64,000 nt of DNA, taken from Flavobacterium endoglycinae. Its GTDB lineage: Bacteria > Bacteroidota > Bacteroidia > Flavobacteriales > Flavobacteriaceae. Location: positions 1,258,501-1,322,500 of the forward strand of contig NZ_CP071448.1 in assembly GCF_017352115.1 (NCBI RefSeq), given 5' to 3'. Shown one piece after another: positions 27,070 to 36,138 of this stretch. Under the pieces are notes generated by a model. It was not told the DNA's origin. It saw only the letters and a list, made by a program, of their open reading frames with translations, and searched no databases. How positions within the stretch are numbered: position 1 is the first letter of the stretch; every line of letters starts with the position of its first letter. A program made the translations under genes and the position numbers.

Positions 27070-27223
27070 TTTCATTTTGTGGTTGGTTGGAAATTGGTTT
27101 AAATTTTAGTCATCTCTAATTCGGGCCGATAAGAATTTTAAAAAGCCCGCTAATAATAATTCGTTCATTTTGATGCAAAATTGTTAATGATATACTTTTT
27201 CAAACTTTATTTTATTGATGCAA
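27070..27223 (-). promoter_or_regulatory. susC upstream region with a leader hairpin and TTGATGCAA direct repeats
   Basis: The 386-bp divergent gap (27049-27434) between susC and the hybrid regulator holds two direct copies of TTGATGCAA, at 27170-27178 and 27215-27223 (45 bp apart), which could bind the AraC-type domain. Nearer to susC, CGGGC (27122-27126) can pair with GCCCG (27145-27149) in the mRNA leader. No confident -33/-7 promoter was found. The sites are inferred from pattern only. Confidence 0.35.
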
Positions 27224-27434
27224 TATTTTTTGAGCTTAAAAATTATCAATATGATTTATTTGAAATGTCAAAGTAGATGATTTAAATTCAAAATAAAATG
27301 CTTCATTTGTGTCAATTTCTATTTCAAATGATTCAAATTGTACAAAAAAGGTCAAATAAATAGCGACTTGCAACATTTTGTTGAAAATTGACACGATTTG
27401 CAGAAGTCTCGATTTTATCCTAAAAAACACAGCT

Positions 27435-30400
27435 ATGCGTAAATTCTTTCTTTTATTAGTTTTATTCATTTTTTCGCAAAATTTTATTCATGCGCAGGAA
27501 TATTATTTTAAACATTTTCAGGTGGAAGAAGGACTTTCTAACAATACCGTTTTGACTTCTTTACAAGATGAAGATGGTTTTATGTGGTTTGGAACCAAAG
27601 ACGGTTTAAACCGATTTGACGGTTATCGTTTTAAAACCTACCGAAGCAATCTCGATCCTATTCATAGTTTAGGAAGTAATTATATTCAGTCACTGCATGA
27701 ATATAAAGGCATCATTTGGGTGGGAACCGATAAAGGTTTGTATCAATACAATAAAAAAAATGATCAGTTTACGGTTTTAAATGAAGCCATAAATGATCGT
27801 ATTAACGACATTAATCATGATAGACACGGAAATATCTGGTTTGTATCAGGAAACATTCTTTATAAATATTCGACCATTAAAAAGGAAACCAAGACTTTTA
27901 ACCCCAACAAATATTTTATTGCTACTTCGATTTCACGCGATGCCAACGGCGAAATCTGGGCTTCTTCTTTAAATAAAATATATCGTTATTCTGAAGAAAG
28001 TCTTTCGTTTGAAAATATTCCGATTACACCTCCAGCCAATTCTTCCAATTTTAGAATTACCACAATTTATGCTTTGGACAAAAATAATATCGTGATTGGA
28101 ACGCAGGACGATGGCGTTTTGATTTATAACATTCAAAAGAAAACCACTTCGAATCTAGAATTTTCATCAAAAAAACCAGTTTATGTGCGTCAGTTCAAAA
28201 AGAAAGACAATTGTGAACTTTGGATTGCCAGCGAATCTGGAATTTACGTTTGCAACCTGATTACCAAAACGACGGTAAATCTTAGAAAAAATTACAACGA
28301 TCCGTATGCGATTTCAGATAATGCGGCTTACTGCATTACTATTGATAAAGAAAACGGAATCTGGGTAGGAACTTATTTTGGCGGTATTAATTACCATCAA
28401 AAACAATATACACAGTTTAAAAAATATTTTCCGCAGAAAGGTCAAAACTCCATCAGCGGAAGCGCCGTAAGAGAAATTCACAAAGACGATTATGGCGATT
28501 TATGGATTGGTACCGAAGATGCAGGTTTAAACCGATTCAACCCAAAAACGCAGACTTTTACTTCGTATCTGCCAAACGGAAGTCCAAACAGCGTTTCGTA
28601 CTATAATATTCACGCTTTAATGCCTAGAAAAGACAAAATCTGGATTGGAACTTTTGAACATGGCATGGATGTTTTAGACCGAAATTCGGGAAATGTCATT
28701 AAACATTACAGCGCCAATAATCCAGCAACCGGACTGCACAGCAATTTTATTTTTTCTTTTTATGAAACTAAAAAAGACGAATTAATTGTTATAACCACAA
28801 TGGGATTGTATCGCTACAACGAACAGAAAGATACATTTGATATTTTGAAAACTTTCCCAGAAACCACTCATTATACAACCTATAAAGAAGACAGCGACGG
28901 AAATCTGTGGGCAGGAAGTTACCGCGATGGTTTGTTTTATTACAATCCAAAATCAGGAAAAAGAGAAGTTTTTATTTATGATTATAAAAACACAAAAGGC
29001 ATCAGCAACAATTCGATCAATTATATTTTTGAAGACAGTTCGAAAAATCTTTGGTTTGCCACCGAAAACGGACTGAATTTATTTGATAAAAAAACAAGAA
29101 CGTTTAAAAAATTCACCACCAAAAACGGACTTCCTAGCAATGTGGTCTATTCGATTTTAGAAGATAACAATAAGAATTTATGGCTTACGACTTCAAAAGG
29201 TCTTGTACAGTTTAGTCTGAATCATAAAGGTGTAAAAATCTACACAACGGCAAATGGTTTATTGAGCGATCAGTTTAATTATGCATCGGCTTTTAAAGAT
29301 ACAAACGGCGATATGTATTTTGGAAACTTAAACGGAATGATCAGCTTCAATCCGAAGAATTTCACCAAAAACAAATACACGCCTTCGATTTTTATTACCA
29401 ATCTTCAGATTAATAATAAAGATATTGATGTTAACGAAACCGATTCTCCGCTTACAAATTCGATTTCGCATATTGACGAATTGCAACTCGATAACAATCA
29501 AGCATCATTTAATCTCGAATTTGCCTCTTTAAATTATACCGCTCCAGAACTAACCGAATATTGGTATCAGCTTGAAAATGTAAACAACGACTGGGTTTAT
29601 CTCGAAAGAAACAACAAAGTCTTTTTTACCGAATTAGCGCCAGGCGATTATGTTTTTAAAGTAAAATCGCTGAATAGTTTTGGCGTTTGGAGTAAAGAAG
29701 TGAAACTTAAAATCAGAATTCTGCCTCCGTTCTGGGCGAGTAATTATGCGTATTTTTTCTATTTTCTGCTCATTTGCGGTTCATTATATTATGTTATTCG
29801 TTATTCTAATAATCTGACTGAAATTAAAAATAACCGTAAAATAAAACATCTAAATGACGAAAAAGAAAAAGAAATCTATCAAGCCAAAATTGACTTTTTT
29901 ACCAATGTAGCGCACGAAATTAGAACACCGCTTACGCTTATAAAAGGTCCTTTGGAAAAACTTCTAGTAATGGAACATCAATCCGTTGAAGTGCCGCAGA
30001 ATCTTTCGATCATGAAGAAAAATACTTCACGATTGCTAAAACTGGTAAACGAATTATTGGATTTCCGTAAATCCGAAATCGGCGGCTTGAAACTTACTTT
30101 CGTAGAAGCCAATATTTCGTCAATGGTTCGGAATTTACATTTGCGTTTCAGCCAATTAATTGAAGAGCGCGGGATTGAGTTTGAACTTGAACTGGGCGAT
30201 AAAGACATTTTTGCTTTTGTGGATAAAGAAGCGTTCAAAAAAATTCTGAGCAATTTGATGAACAACGCCATTAAATATTCAAAAGATAAAGTTTCGATTA
30301 CGCTTTTTAGAGATGAAAAGAAACTGACTTTAACTGTAAAAAATGATGGGAATTTGATTCCGTTTCAATTAAAAGATAAAATTTTCGAACCGTTTTTCAG

Positions 30401-31382
30401 GGTCGATAATTCTGATACCGCTTCGGGAACGGGAATTGGACTTTCTCTGGCACATTCTCTGGCACAACTGCACAACGGAAATCTGCAATTGGTTCCAGAT
30501 GTACAACTGAATATTTTTGAACTTATAGTACCGCTTCGTCAGGAAGAAGAATTTATGTTTTATAATGAACCTGAAATCGAAGAAATGGAAACCGAAACTA
30601 TTGTTGAGGTTGAAAACAAATACGAAAAAACACAAATTCTTGTCGTAGAAGACAATGAAGATTTACTGCATTTTATTACAACCGAACTTTCTTCGCATTA
30701 CACTATTTTCAAAGCTGATAATGGCGAAAATGCATTGAAAATCATTCATAACGAAAACATTCAGCTCGTTATCAGCGATGTTTCGATGCCGGTTATGGAT
30801 GGAATCACGTTGTGTAAAGAAATCAAAACGAATCTAGAAACGAGTCATATTCCCGTGATTTTGCTTACTGCGAAAAACTCACTGAAATCACAAATTGATG
30901 GTTTGGAAGTGGGTGCCGATGCCTATATCGCCAAACCTTTCTCAATGGATTATTTAAAAGTTCAAGCGCATAATTTGATCGAAAACCGAAAACAGATTAT
31001 GAATTATTATGCAAGTTCTCCGCTTTCGCACATTAAAAGCATTGCGCACAATAAAACCGACGAAAAGTTTTTGAAAAAACTCGATGAAGAAATCCTAAAA
31101 AACATAACCGATCCCGATTTGAGCGTAGAATCTTTAGCCGAAATCATGAATATGAGCCGTTCAACTCTGTACCGAAAAATTAAAGACATTTCGAATCTAA
31201 GTCCGAATGAGCTGATCAATATTGTGCGTTTAAAACGCGCTGCCGAACTGCTTTTAACCGAAAATTACAAAATGTACGAAATCGCCGAAATGGTAGGTTA
31301 CAAATCGCAAACCAGTTTCGGACGTAATTTCCAGAAGCATTTTACAATGTCGCCTTCGGATTATATTGCTATGAATAGGTAG
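27435..31382 (+). CDS. Hybrid two-component system (HTCS) regulator
   Basis: The ATG at 27435 gives MRKFFLLLVLFIFSQNFIHAQ, a signal peptide; the longer frame would use a TTG at 27378. The 1315-residue protein has a periplasmic sensor of two Reg_prop beta-propellers (about 25-690, repeats such as DGFMWFGTKDGLNRFDGY), a Y_Y_Y domain (about 692-765), one membrane helix (about 769-790), HisKA with the H-box FFTNVAHEIRTPLTL (about 821), HATPase, a receiver domain (from about 1067, phospho-Asp in LVISDVSMPVMDG) and an AraC-type HTH at the C-terminus. HTCS proteins sense a breakdown oligosaccharide and activate the adjacent SusCD locus, here divergent across 386 bp. Confidence 0.95.
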   Translation: MRKFFLLLVLFIFSQNFIHAQEYYFKHFQVEEGLSNNTVLTSLQDEDGFMWFGTKDGLNRFDGYRFKTYRSNLDPIHSLGSNYIQSLHEYKGIIWVGTDKGLYQYNKKNDQFTVLNEAINDRINDINHDRHGNIWFVSGNILYKYSTIKKETKTFNPNKYFIATSISRDANGEIWASSLNKIYRYSEESLSFENIPITPPANSSNFRITTIYALDKNNIVIGTQDDGVLIYNIQKKTTSNLEFSSKKPVYVRQFKKKDNCELWIASESGIYVCNLITKTTVNLRKNYNDPYAISDNAAYCITIDKENGIWVGTYFGGINYHQKQYTQFKKYFPQKGQNSISGSAVREIHKDDYGDLWIGTEDAGLNRFNPKTQTFTSYLPNGSPNSVSYYNIHALMPRKDKIWIGTFEHGMDVLDRNSGNVIKHYSANNPATGLHSNFIFSFYETKKDELIVITTMGLYRYNEQKDTFDILKTFPETTHYTTYKEDSDGNLWAGSYRDGLFYYNPKSGKREVFIYDYKNTKGISNNSINYIFEDSSKNLWFATENGLNLFDKKTRTFKKFTTKNGLPSNVVYSILEDNNKNLWLTTSKGLVQFSLNHKGVKIYTTANGLLSDQFNYASAFKDTNGDMYFGNLNGMISFNPKNFTKNKYTPSIFITNLQINNKDIDVNETDSPLTNSISHIDELQLDNNQASFNLEFASLNYTAPELTEYWYQLENVNNDWVYLERNNKVFFTELAPGDYVFKVKSLNSFGVWSKEVKLKIRILPPFWASNYAYFFYFLLICGSLYYVIRYSNNLTEIKNNRKIKHLNDEKEKEIYQAKIDFFTNVAHEIRTPLTLIKGPLEKLLVMEHQSVEVPQNLSIMKKNTSRLLKLVNELLDFRKSEIGGLKLTFVEANISSMVRNLHLRFSQLIEERGIEFELELGDKDIFAFVDKEAFKKILSNLMNNAIKYSKDKVSITLFRDEKKLTLTVKNDGNLIPFQLKDKIFEPFFRVDNSDTASGTGIGLSLAHSLAQLHNGNLQLVPDVQLNIFELIVPLRQEEEFMFYNEPEIEEMETETIVEVENKYEKTQILVVEDNEDLLHFITTELSSHYTIFKADNGENALKIIHNENIQLVISDVSMPVMDGITLCKEIKTNLETSHIPVILLTAKNSLKSQIDGLEVGADAYIAKPFSMDYLKVQAHNLIENRKQIMNYYASSPLSHIKSIAHNKTDEKFLKKLDEEILKNITDPDLSVESLAEIMNMSRSTLYRKIKDISNLSPNELINIVRLKRAAELLLTENYKMYEIAEMVGYKSQTSFGRNFQKHFTMSPSDYIAMNR

Positions 31383-31452
31383 TTTTTAGTTTGCAGTCGC
31401 AGTTTGGAGTTCAGTGTAATTGTGGAATATTTGTTATGGACATTCGTTGTTT

Positions 31453-31543
31453 AGACGCACTGCTGTGCGTCTCTACGAAATAAAATGAGGCAAAACAACA
31501 ATAATACACAAGATCATCTGTAGAGACGCACAGCAGTGCGTCT
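31453..31543. repeat. GTGCGTCTCTAC double palindrome (REP/BIME-like)
   Basis: AGACGCAC-TGCT-GTGCGTCT (31453-31472) and AGACGCAC-AGCA-GTGCGTCT (31524-31543) are hairpins. Together with the adjoining CTAC / GTAG they form a perfect 24-nt inverted pair around about 43 bp. The element fills the gap between the HTCS and methyltransferase genes. Confidence 0.75.
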
Positions 31544-31619
31544 TACGCTTGAGATACAAAATGAAATGTATTAAGTAAGAAAAAATCACTATTTTTAAAC
31601 TAACCTTCATTTTTGTACT

Positions 31620-33224
31620 ATGACCGATAAATCACAACTTTTAAGTTCCATTTTCAAACATCTAGATGGTTTAGTTACTGCTCCAGTGGCAATAGCACTC
31701 CAAAACAAAGCTGTTTTAAAATTTATTTTAAAACAGAAACAGATAAAATTATCTGAACTTACAGCGATTTTTAATGCCAATGAAGGCTATCTAAATATTG
31801 GTTTAAGAGTTTTGGCTTCGCAGGGATTTCTGGAATATGAAGTTGATAATAAAACTCAGGAAATTACGATTTCGGTAAATGAAAAAACGGAAATTGCTTT
31901 TTCACTTTTTCCTTTATATGAAGATGTTGTGGCGCTGCTTCAATTGTCGATTCAGTTTCATCCGCGTTTGTTTGAAGATACACCGTTTGAAAAACTCAAT
32001 GTTATTTTCGAAAAATATAAAACAAAATACGGAATTAAACCTTCTGCCGATCCTTTAACAAACAGCATACAGGAGCAGATTTTAAAACATATCGAAGGTT
32101 ATTTAATTGGTCCCACAATCGTACGGCTGGCCATGAACGGAATGTTTCATAAATATTTTATGGAAACATCTTTCAGACCCGAAGAGTTTCATAAATCACC
32201 AGAAAATTTTAAAAAGATATTAGACTTTTTTGTGCATTTGGGTTGGTTTCTCGAAAAAAACGGTAATTATCAATTTACAGAAGCAGGTTTATTTTTCGCC
32301 AAAAGAGCCAGCGCTTACGGCGTTACAGTTTCTTATCTGCCCACATTCGCCAAAACCGAAGAACTCATTTTTGGAAATCCAGATGTTTTAAGAACCGCTG
32401 AAGGTGAAAACGAAATCCACGTCGATCGTGAAATGAATGTTTGGGGAAGCGGCGGTGCTCATGATACGTATTTTAAAGTGGTTGACGAAATTCTGATCAA
32501 ACTTTTTAATCTTCCTATTGAAGAACAGCCCAAAGGAATTCTCGATATGGGCTGCGGAAATGGCGCTTTCCTGCAGCATATTTTTGAAGTCATCGACAGG
32601 CAGACTTTGAGAGGAAAAATGCTCGATGAATATCCGTTATTTTTAGTTGGTGCCGATTATAATCAAACGGCTTTAAAAGTAACGAGAGCCAATCTTATAA
32701 AAGCTGATATTTGGGCAAAAGTAATCTGGGGCGATATTGGCCGTCCTGATTTACTGGCAAATGATCTCAAGGAGAATTATAATATCGATTTAAAAGACCT
32801 TTTGAACGTAAGAACTTTTCTAGATCATAACAGAATCTGGCAGGAACCTAAACAGATCCATGAAAACAGAGTCAGCACTTCGACAGGTGCATTTGCTTAC
32901 AGAGGAAAGAGAATCAGTAACAATTTGGTTGAGGACAATCTTTTGGAACATTTACAAAAATGGTCGCCATATGTGCATAAATTTGGTCTGCTTTTGATTG
33001 AACTTCATACCATAAATCCAAAACTGACTGCCAATAATTTAGGCCGAACTCCCGCAACAGCTTATGATGCTACTCACGGATTTTCTGACCAATATATTGT
33101 TGAAATCGACGTTTTTAATGCAATTGCAGCAGAAGCAGGTTTGTTTCCAGATCAATCAATTTTTAAGCGATTCCCAGATGCTGATACGGCTTCAGTGAGT
33201 ATTAATTTATTGAAAGGGAAATGA
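31620..33224 (+). CDS. SAM-dependent methyltransferase with two winged-helix-like N-terminal segments (AprA-like)
   Basis: The 534-residue protein has helical, winged-helix-like segments at about 1-110 and 145-250 and a class I methyltransferase domain from about 295 with motif I GILDMGCGNGAFLQHIF. The part after that (RTFLDHNRIW, GAFAYRGKRI, LGRTPATAYDATHGFSDQYI) resembles the C-methyltransferase region of AprA/GphF-type polyketide loading modules as I recall them. Here it is free-standing, with no PKS, NRPS or carrier protein nearby. It is convergent with the SUFU gene (5 bp between stops). Substrate and pathway are unknown; the AprA link needs a profile search. Confidence 0.7.
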   Translation: MTDKSQLLSSIFKHLDGLVTAPVAIALQNKAVLKFILKQKQIKLSELTAIFNANEGYLNIGLRVLASQGFLEYEVDNKTQEITISVNEKTEIAFSLFPLYEDVVALLQLSIQFHPRLFEDTPFEKLNVIFEKYKTKYGIKPSADPLTNSIQEQILKHIEGYLIGPTIVRLAMNGMFHKYFMETSFRPEEFHKSPENFKKILDFFVHLGWFLEKNGNYQFTEAGLFFAKRASAYGVTVSYLPTFAKTEELIFGNPDVLRTAEGENEIHVDREMNVWGSGGAHDTYFKVVDEILIKLFNLPIEEQPKGILDMGCGNGAFLQHIFEVIDRQTLRGKMLDEYPLFLVGADYNQTALKVTRANLIKADIWAKVIWGDIGRPDLLANDLKENYNIDLKDLLNVRTFLDHNRIWQEPKQIHENRVSTSTGAFAYRGKRISNNLVEDNLLEHLQKWSPYVHKFGLLLIELHTINPKLTANNLGRTPATAYDATHGFSDQYIVEIDVFNAIAAEAGLFPDQSIFKRFPDADTASVSINLLKGK

Positions 33225-33229
33225 GTTTT

Positions 33230-33808
33230 TTATTCTGTTAGTAAACATTCTCTTTCTGGATTTAAATAATCGAGTTGTTTGTCTTCAAAAAGTTGTTCTA
33301 AGGCTTCACAACCTTCTTCGATTTTATAATCTCTTTCTTTTTCAGTAATAGGAATCAGCCAATAACAGTGAAATATTTGCCGGTTGAAACTAAATAATTC
33401 CATTTCCTCACCATCAAGGTAAGGCAGTGAAATAAAACAATGATCACACTTAGAATTACCCAGCCATGGTTTCCCAATATTCATGGTGTGGTGTATGTTT
33501 AATGGTCTTAAATTTCGGTGATATGATGCACAAACAGTGATTAACTCAACCAAAGAAGAATCCTGTTGAGGTGAAAATACAAATAGTTCTATTAAATTAT
33601 CATCTTCTCTTTCTAGTGACATTCCAACTGAGCAATAAACCCAAAAATCGTGACGGTCATTCGGTTTAAACTCCAAAACAAAAAAGTCAGGATGCAATTT
33701 TTCTCTTGGTCCTTTTTCTAAAATTAATGGTTGCCCTGAAATACCAAAATAATTTTCATAATGATCTTTTAACTGCTCAACATACATTGTCGATTCTTGA
33801 TTCTTCAT
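33230..33808 (-). CDS. SUFU (suppressor of fused) domain protein
   Basis: The 192-residue protein is a single SUFU domain: HPDFFVLEFKPNDRHDFWVY, VGMSL, LIELFVFSPQQD, LPYLDGEEMELFSF and a C-terminal IFHCYWLIPITEKERDYKIE. Bacterial SUFU proteins are often immunity proteins of polymorphic toxins. No toxin or secretion gene is beside it, so it may be an orphan immunity gene or have another role. It lies 18 bp after the beta-helix gene and is probably cotranscribed with it. There is no signal peptide, so it is cytoplasmic. Confidence 0.85.
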   Translation of the reverse strand: MKNQESTMYVEQLKDHYENYFGISGQPLILEKGPREKLHPDFFVLEFKPNDRHDFWVYCSVGMSLEREDDNLIELFVFSPQQDSSLVELITVCASYHRNLRPLNIHHTMNIGKPWLGNSKCDHCFISLPYLDGEEMELFSFNRQIFHCYWLIPITEKERDYKIEEGCEALEQLFEDKQLDYLNPERECLLTE

Positions 33809-33826
33809 TTATTATTTCTTAGTAAT

Positions 33827-34441
33827 TTATTCTCCAGCTAATTGCTCAATCAGCTGTAATCGTTTTACAATAGTGTTTTTCTCTAAAATAGTTCCCGGCG
33901 ATAAAACAGCGTTCGCTCCTACTCTCGAATTATCTCCCAATAGCGAACCAAATTTATCAGAATGCGTATTGATGATCTTGTCTTTGTAAATAACGGATAT
34001 GTTTTTAATTTTTCGTTCGTTGTAATGATTGGCGCAGATCGAACCGGCTTCAAAATTAATATTTTGTCCAATCAAGCTGTTTCCGATATAATTAAAATGC
34101 GCCACTGCCGAATTATCCGAAATAAATGACTGCTTAATTTCGGACCCTGGACCAATTTTTACTGATTTTCCCAACAGAATTGGTCCGCGTAAATAAGCAT
34201 GTGCGCCAATGTAAACGTCTTCAGAAATAATAACTGTTCCTTTCAAAGTGACGCCTTGTTCGATAATCGCATTTTTATGAATGGCAATATTTCCTTCAAT
34301 TGTATAATCAGATGAAAGTTGTTTTATTTTCTGTAAAAGAATAGTATCGAGATCGTTAACAATATCCCAAGGTTCTGTATTCGAAACATAATCTGGAAAG
34401 TAAAAGTCAAAATTCTCTATAAAATCTATTGTTTTTATCAT
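33827..34441 (-). CDS. Left-handed beta-helix hexapeptide-repeat protein (GlmU C-terminal-like)
   Basis: After an N-terminal segment (MIKTIDFIENFDFYFPDYV) the protein has hexapeptide repeats over about residues 48-190 (AIIEQGVTLKGTVIISEDVY, IGAHAYLRGPILLGKSVKIG), as in GlmU C-terminal and other sugar acyltransferases. The NYIGNSLIGQNINFEAGS segment resembles the acceptor-binding part of GlmU-type proteins. It has no nucleotidyltransferase domain. It may acetylate a sugar or nucleotide sugar; the acceptor is unknown. It is divergent from the MarR-GNAT gene. Confidence 0.78.
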   Translation of the reverse strand: MIKTIDFIENFDFYFPDYVSNTEPWDIVNDLDTILLQKIKQLSSDYTIEGNIAIHKNAIIEQGVTLKGTVIISEDVYIGAHAYLRGPILLGKSVKIGPGSEIKQSFISDNSAVAHFNYIGNSLIGQNINFEAGSICANHYNERKIKNISVIYKDKIINTHSDKFGSLLGDNSRVGANAVLSPGTILEKNTIVKRLQLIEQLAGE

Positions 34442-34529
34442 GGTCTTAAGCTTAAAAAAAGTATTTATAAATTATCTTATAAAAATAAAACTTTAAAAAA
34501 TGGGAAATCTTGTATTATCTCAAAATAAA

Positions 34530-34550
34530 TTAGTTGACAAAGGCAACTAA
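34530..34550. promoter_or_regulatory. Probable MarR-family operator
   Basis: TTAGTTG and CAACTAA form a perfect 7-bp inverted repeat around ACAAAGG. It covers the -33 element of the MarR-GNAT promoter, the usual place for autorepression. TTAGTTG/CAACTAA arms are typical of MarR-type sites. Confidence 0.7.
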
Positions 34551-34563
34551 TTTTATATATTTG
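34534..34563 (+). promoter_or_regulatory. Bacteroidota-type promoter of the MarR-GNAT gene
   Basis: TTG at 34534-34536 is followed after 19 nt by TATATTTG (34556-34563), matching the TTTG-N19-21-TAnnTTTG consensus of Bacteroidota housekeeping promoters. The ATG lies 26 bp downstream. Confidence 0.75.
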
Positions 34564-34589
34564 CATTTATAATACAATATTTAAAAAAC

Positions 34590-35510
34590 ATGAGTACAAC
34601 GACTTCAAAAATTAGAAGTTTCAATCGATTCTATACAGCACATTTAGACATTTTAAGCCAGCATTATTTAGATAGTGAATATTCGCTAACCGAGATACGA
34701 ATCCTTTATGAAATCAGCGAAAGCAAACTTATAACAGCACAAAAAATCACTGAAATTTTAAATCTGGATAAAGGATATTTAAGCCGAATTTTAAAACGTT
34801 TTTTAAAGGAAAATCTAATTGTAAAAGTCGCTTCGGCAGAAGATAAACGTGCTTTTAATATTAAACTGACTGAAACAGGAAATGAGCTTCTTTCTATTTT
34901 AAATGCGAAATCTGAAAGTAAAATCGAAGGTAAAATTGAAAAACTAAATCCCTCTGAAAAAGAGATTTTAGTAAGTTCGATGCATACCGTAAGAAATCTG
35001 CTCACGGAAAGTAAAATAGCCCGAGAAGAGATTACTTACCGACATGAAATTACGCCCGGCGATATTGGTTATATCATCCATCTGCACGGCGCTATTTATG
35101 GCAAAGAATATAATTTCTCCACCGATTTTGAAAAATATGTCATCAAGACTTTTTATGATTTCTTAGGAAAATATTCTCCTGAAAATGACCGTATCTGGAT
35201 GGCAGAATACAATAATAAAATTGTGGGTTGTGTTGCAATTGTACATCAGTCAAATGAAGAAGCTCAATTGAGATGGTTTCTTCTCGATCCTGCTTTTAGA
35301 GGACTTGGAATTGGCAAAAAACTGCTTTCTGATGCTATTGATTTTTGCAAAGAGAAGAAATTTAAAAACGTGTTTTTGCTTACCACAAATTTACAAGACA
35401 AAGCACTTCAAATGTATAAGATGATAGGATTTGAACTTACTCAATCTGAAGAAGTTCAAGAATGGGGAAAAACGTTTAACGAAGAACGTTACGATTTGAA
35501 ATTAAATTAA
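34590..35510 (+). CDS. MarR-family regulator fused to a GNAT acetyltransferase
   Basis: Residues 1-150 are a MarR winged helix (SEYSLTEIRILYEI, ILNLDKGYLSRILKRFLKENLI). Residues 150-306 are a GNAT domain with the acetyl-CoA loop RGLGIGKKLL and the late FKNVFLLTTNLQDKALQMYKMIGF segments. Such two-domain proteins are common single-gene regulators; the GNAT part may acetylate a small molecule or antibiotic that acts as ligand. A strong promoter and a palindrome overlapping it suggest autorepression, and the divergent beta-helix/SUFU genes may share the control. The substrate is unknown. Confidence 0.9.
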   Translation: MSTTTSKIRSFNRFYTAHLDILSQHYLDSEYSLTEIRILYEISESKLITAQKITEILNLDKGYLSRILKRFLKENLIVKVASAEDKRAFNIKLTETGNELLSILNAKSESKIEGKIEKLNPSEKEILVSSMHTVRNLLTESKIAREEITYRHEITPGDIGYIIHLHGAIYGKEYNFSTDFEKYVIKTFYDFLGKYSPENDRIWMAEYNNKIVGCVAIVHQSNEEAQLRWFLLDPAFRGLGIGKKLLSDAIDFCKEKKFKNVFLLTTNLQDKALQMYKMIGFELTQSEEVQEWGKTFNEERYDLKLN

Positions 35511-35589
35511 AATATAAATCCTCCAAAATCAGTTTGAATTTGAAGGTTTGTATTTTTTTGAATCATTTACTCTAGAATTTTTTTATTGT

Positions 35590-35940
35590 TTATTGTTTTA
35601 AAGCATAAATATAACCAATTCCTTTTTCGCCATTTTCTAGCTGATATTCGGTTTGAATTCGAATATACCCATCACCTTCAAATTCATCGAGATAATCCCA
35701 ACGTGCAGTCAAATCTTCCGAAAATAAAACATATGCGTTTATAATTTCGGCTTCATCATAATTTGCAGGAGTAAAACCATGATATCCTAAAGAAGAGCCC
35801 CATCCACCTTCCAGTAATTTGCCTTTTATTGTCGCTTTTTTCCATTCGCCTTTAATCGGATCCATAATCGAATGATTGGATTCACCCGGAGCGAGTGATC
35901 CATAAATGATTAAAGCTGGAATTGTTTCTATATTGTTCAT
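35590..35940 (-). CDS. Gamma-glutamylcyclotransferase-like (AIG2/GGCT) protein
   Basis: The 116-residue protein has the GGCT signature IIYGSLAPGESNH near the start and the conserved Glu in YLDEFEGDGY. GGCT proteins cleave gamma-glutamyl amino acids or related amine conjugates to 5-oxoproline, but many small members have unknown substrates. It is a single cytoplasmic gene convergent with the MarR-GNAT gene. The stretch 35941-36086 upstream shows no gene. Confidence 0.82.
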   Translation of the reverse strand: MNNIETIPALIIYGSLAPGESNHSIMDPIKGEWKKATIKGKLLEGGWGSSLGYHGFTPANYDEAEIINAYVLFSEDLTARWDYLDEFEGDGYIRIQTEYQLENGEKGIGYIYALKQ

Positions 35941-36086
35941 CTAACTTATTTGTTTTTTTAAGCCTTTAATCCCATCCCTTTAGAAATGAAACTTCGTGAG
36001 CTGAATATGTACTAAAGCTACGGAATTATTGGATTTTATCACAGTAAATTCGACAAGATAGCGATATAAACAGGTTTACTAATCAT

Positions 36087-36113
36087 AAAAAAGCCCTTTA
36101 TCGTAAAGGGCTT
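36087..36113 (-). terminator. Rho-independent terminator after transaldolase
   Basis: AAGCCCTTTA (36091-36100) pairs with TAAAGGGCTT (36104-36113) around TCG; on the minus strand a run of T follows. It lies 25 bp after the transaldolase stop. Confidence 0.92.
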
Positions 36114-36138
36114 GAATAATTGTATCGCTTATTTTAGC

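Noticed and set aside
27236..27469. Open frame of 77 codons on the minus strand in the susC-HTCS gap
   Set aside because: It overlaps the HTCS start and the divergent control region, has no recognisable domain, and its AT-rich composition explains its openness.
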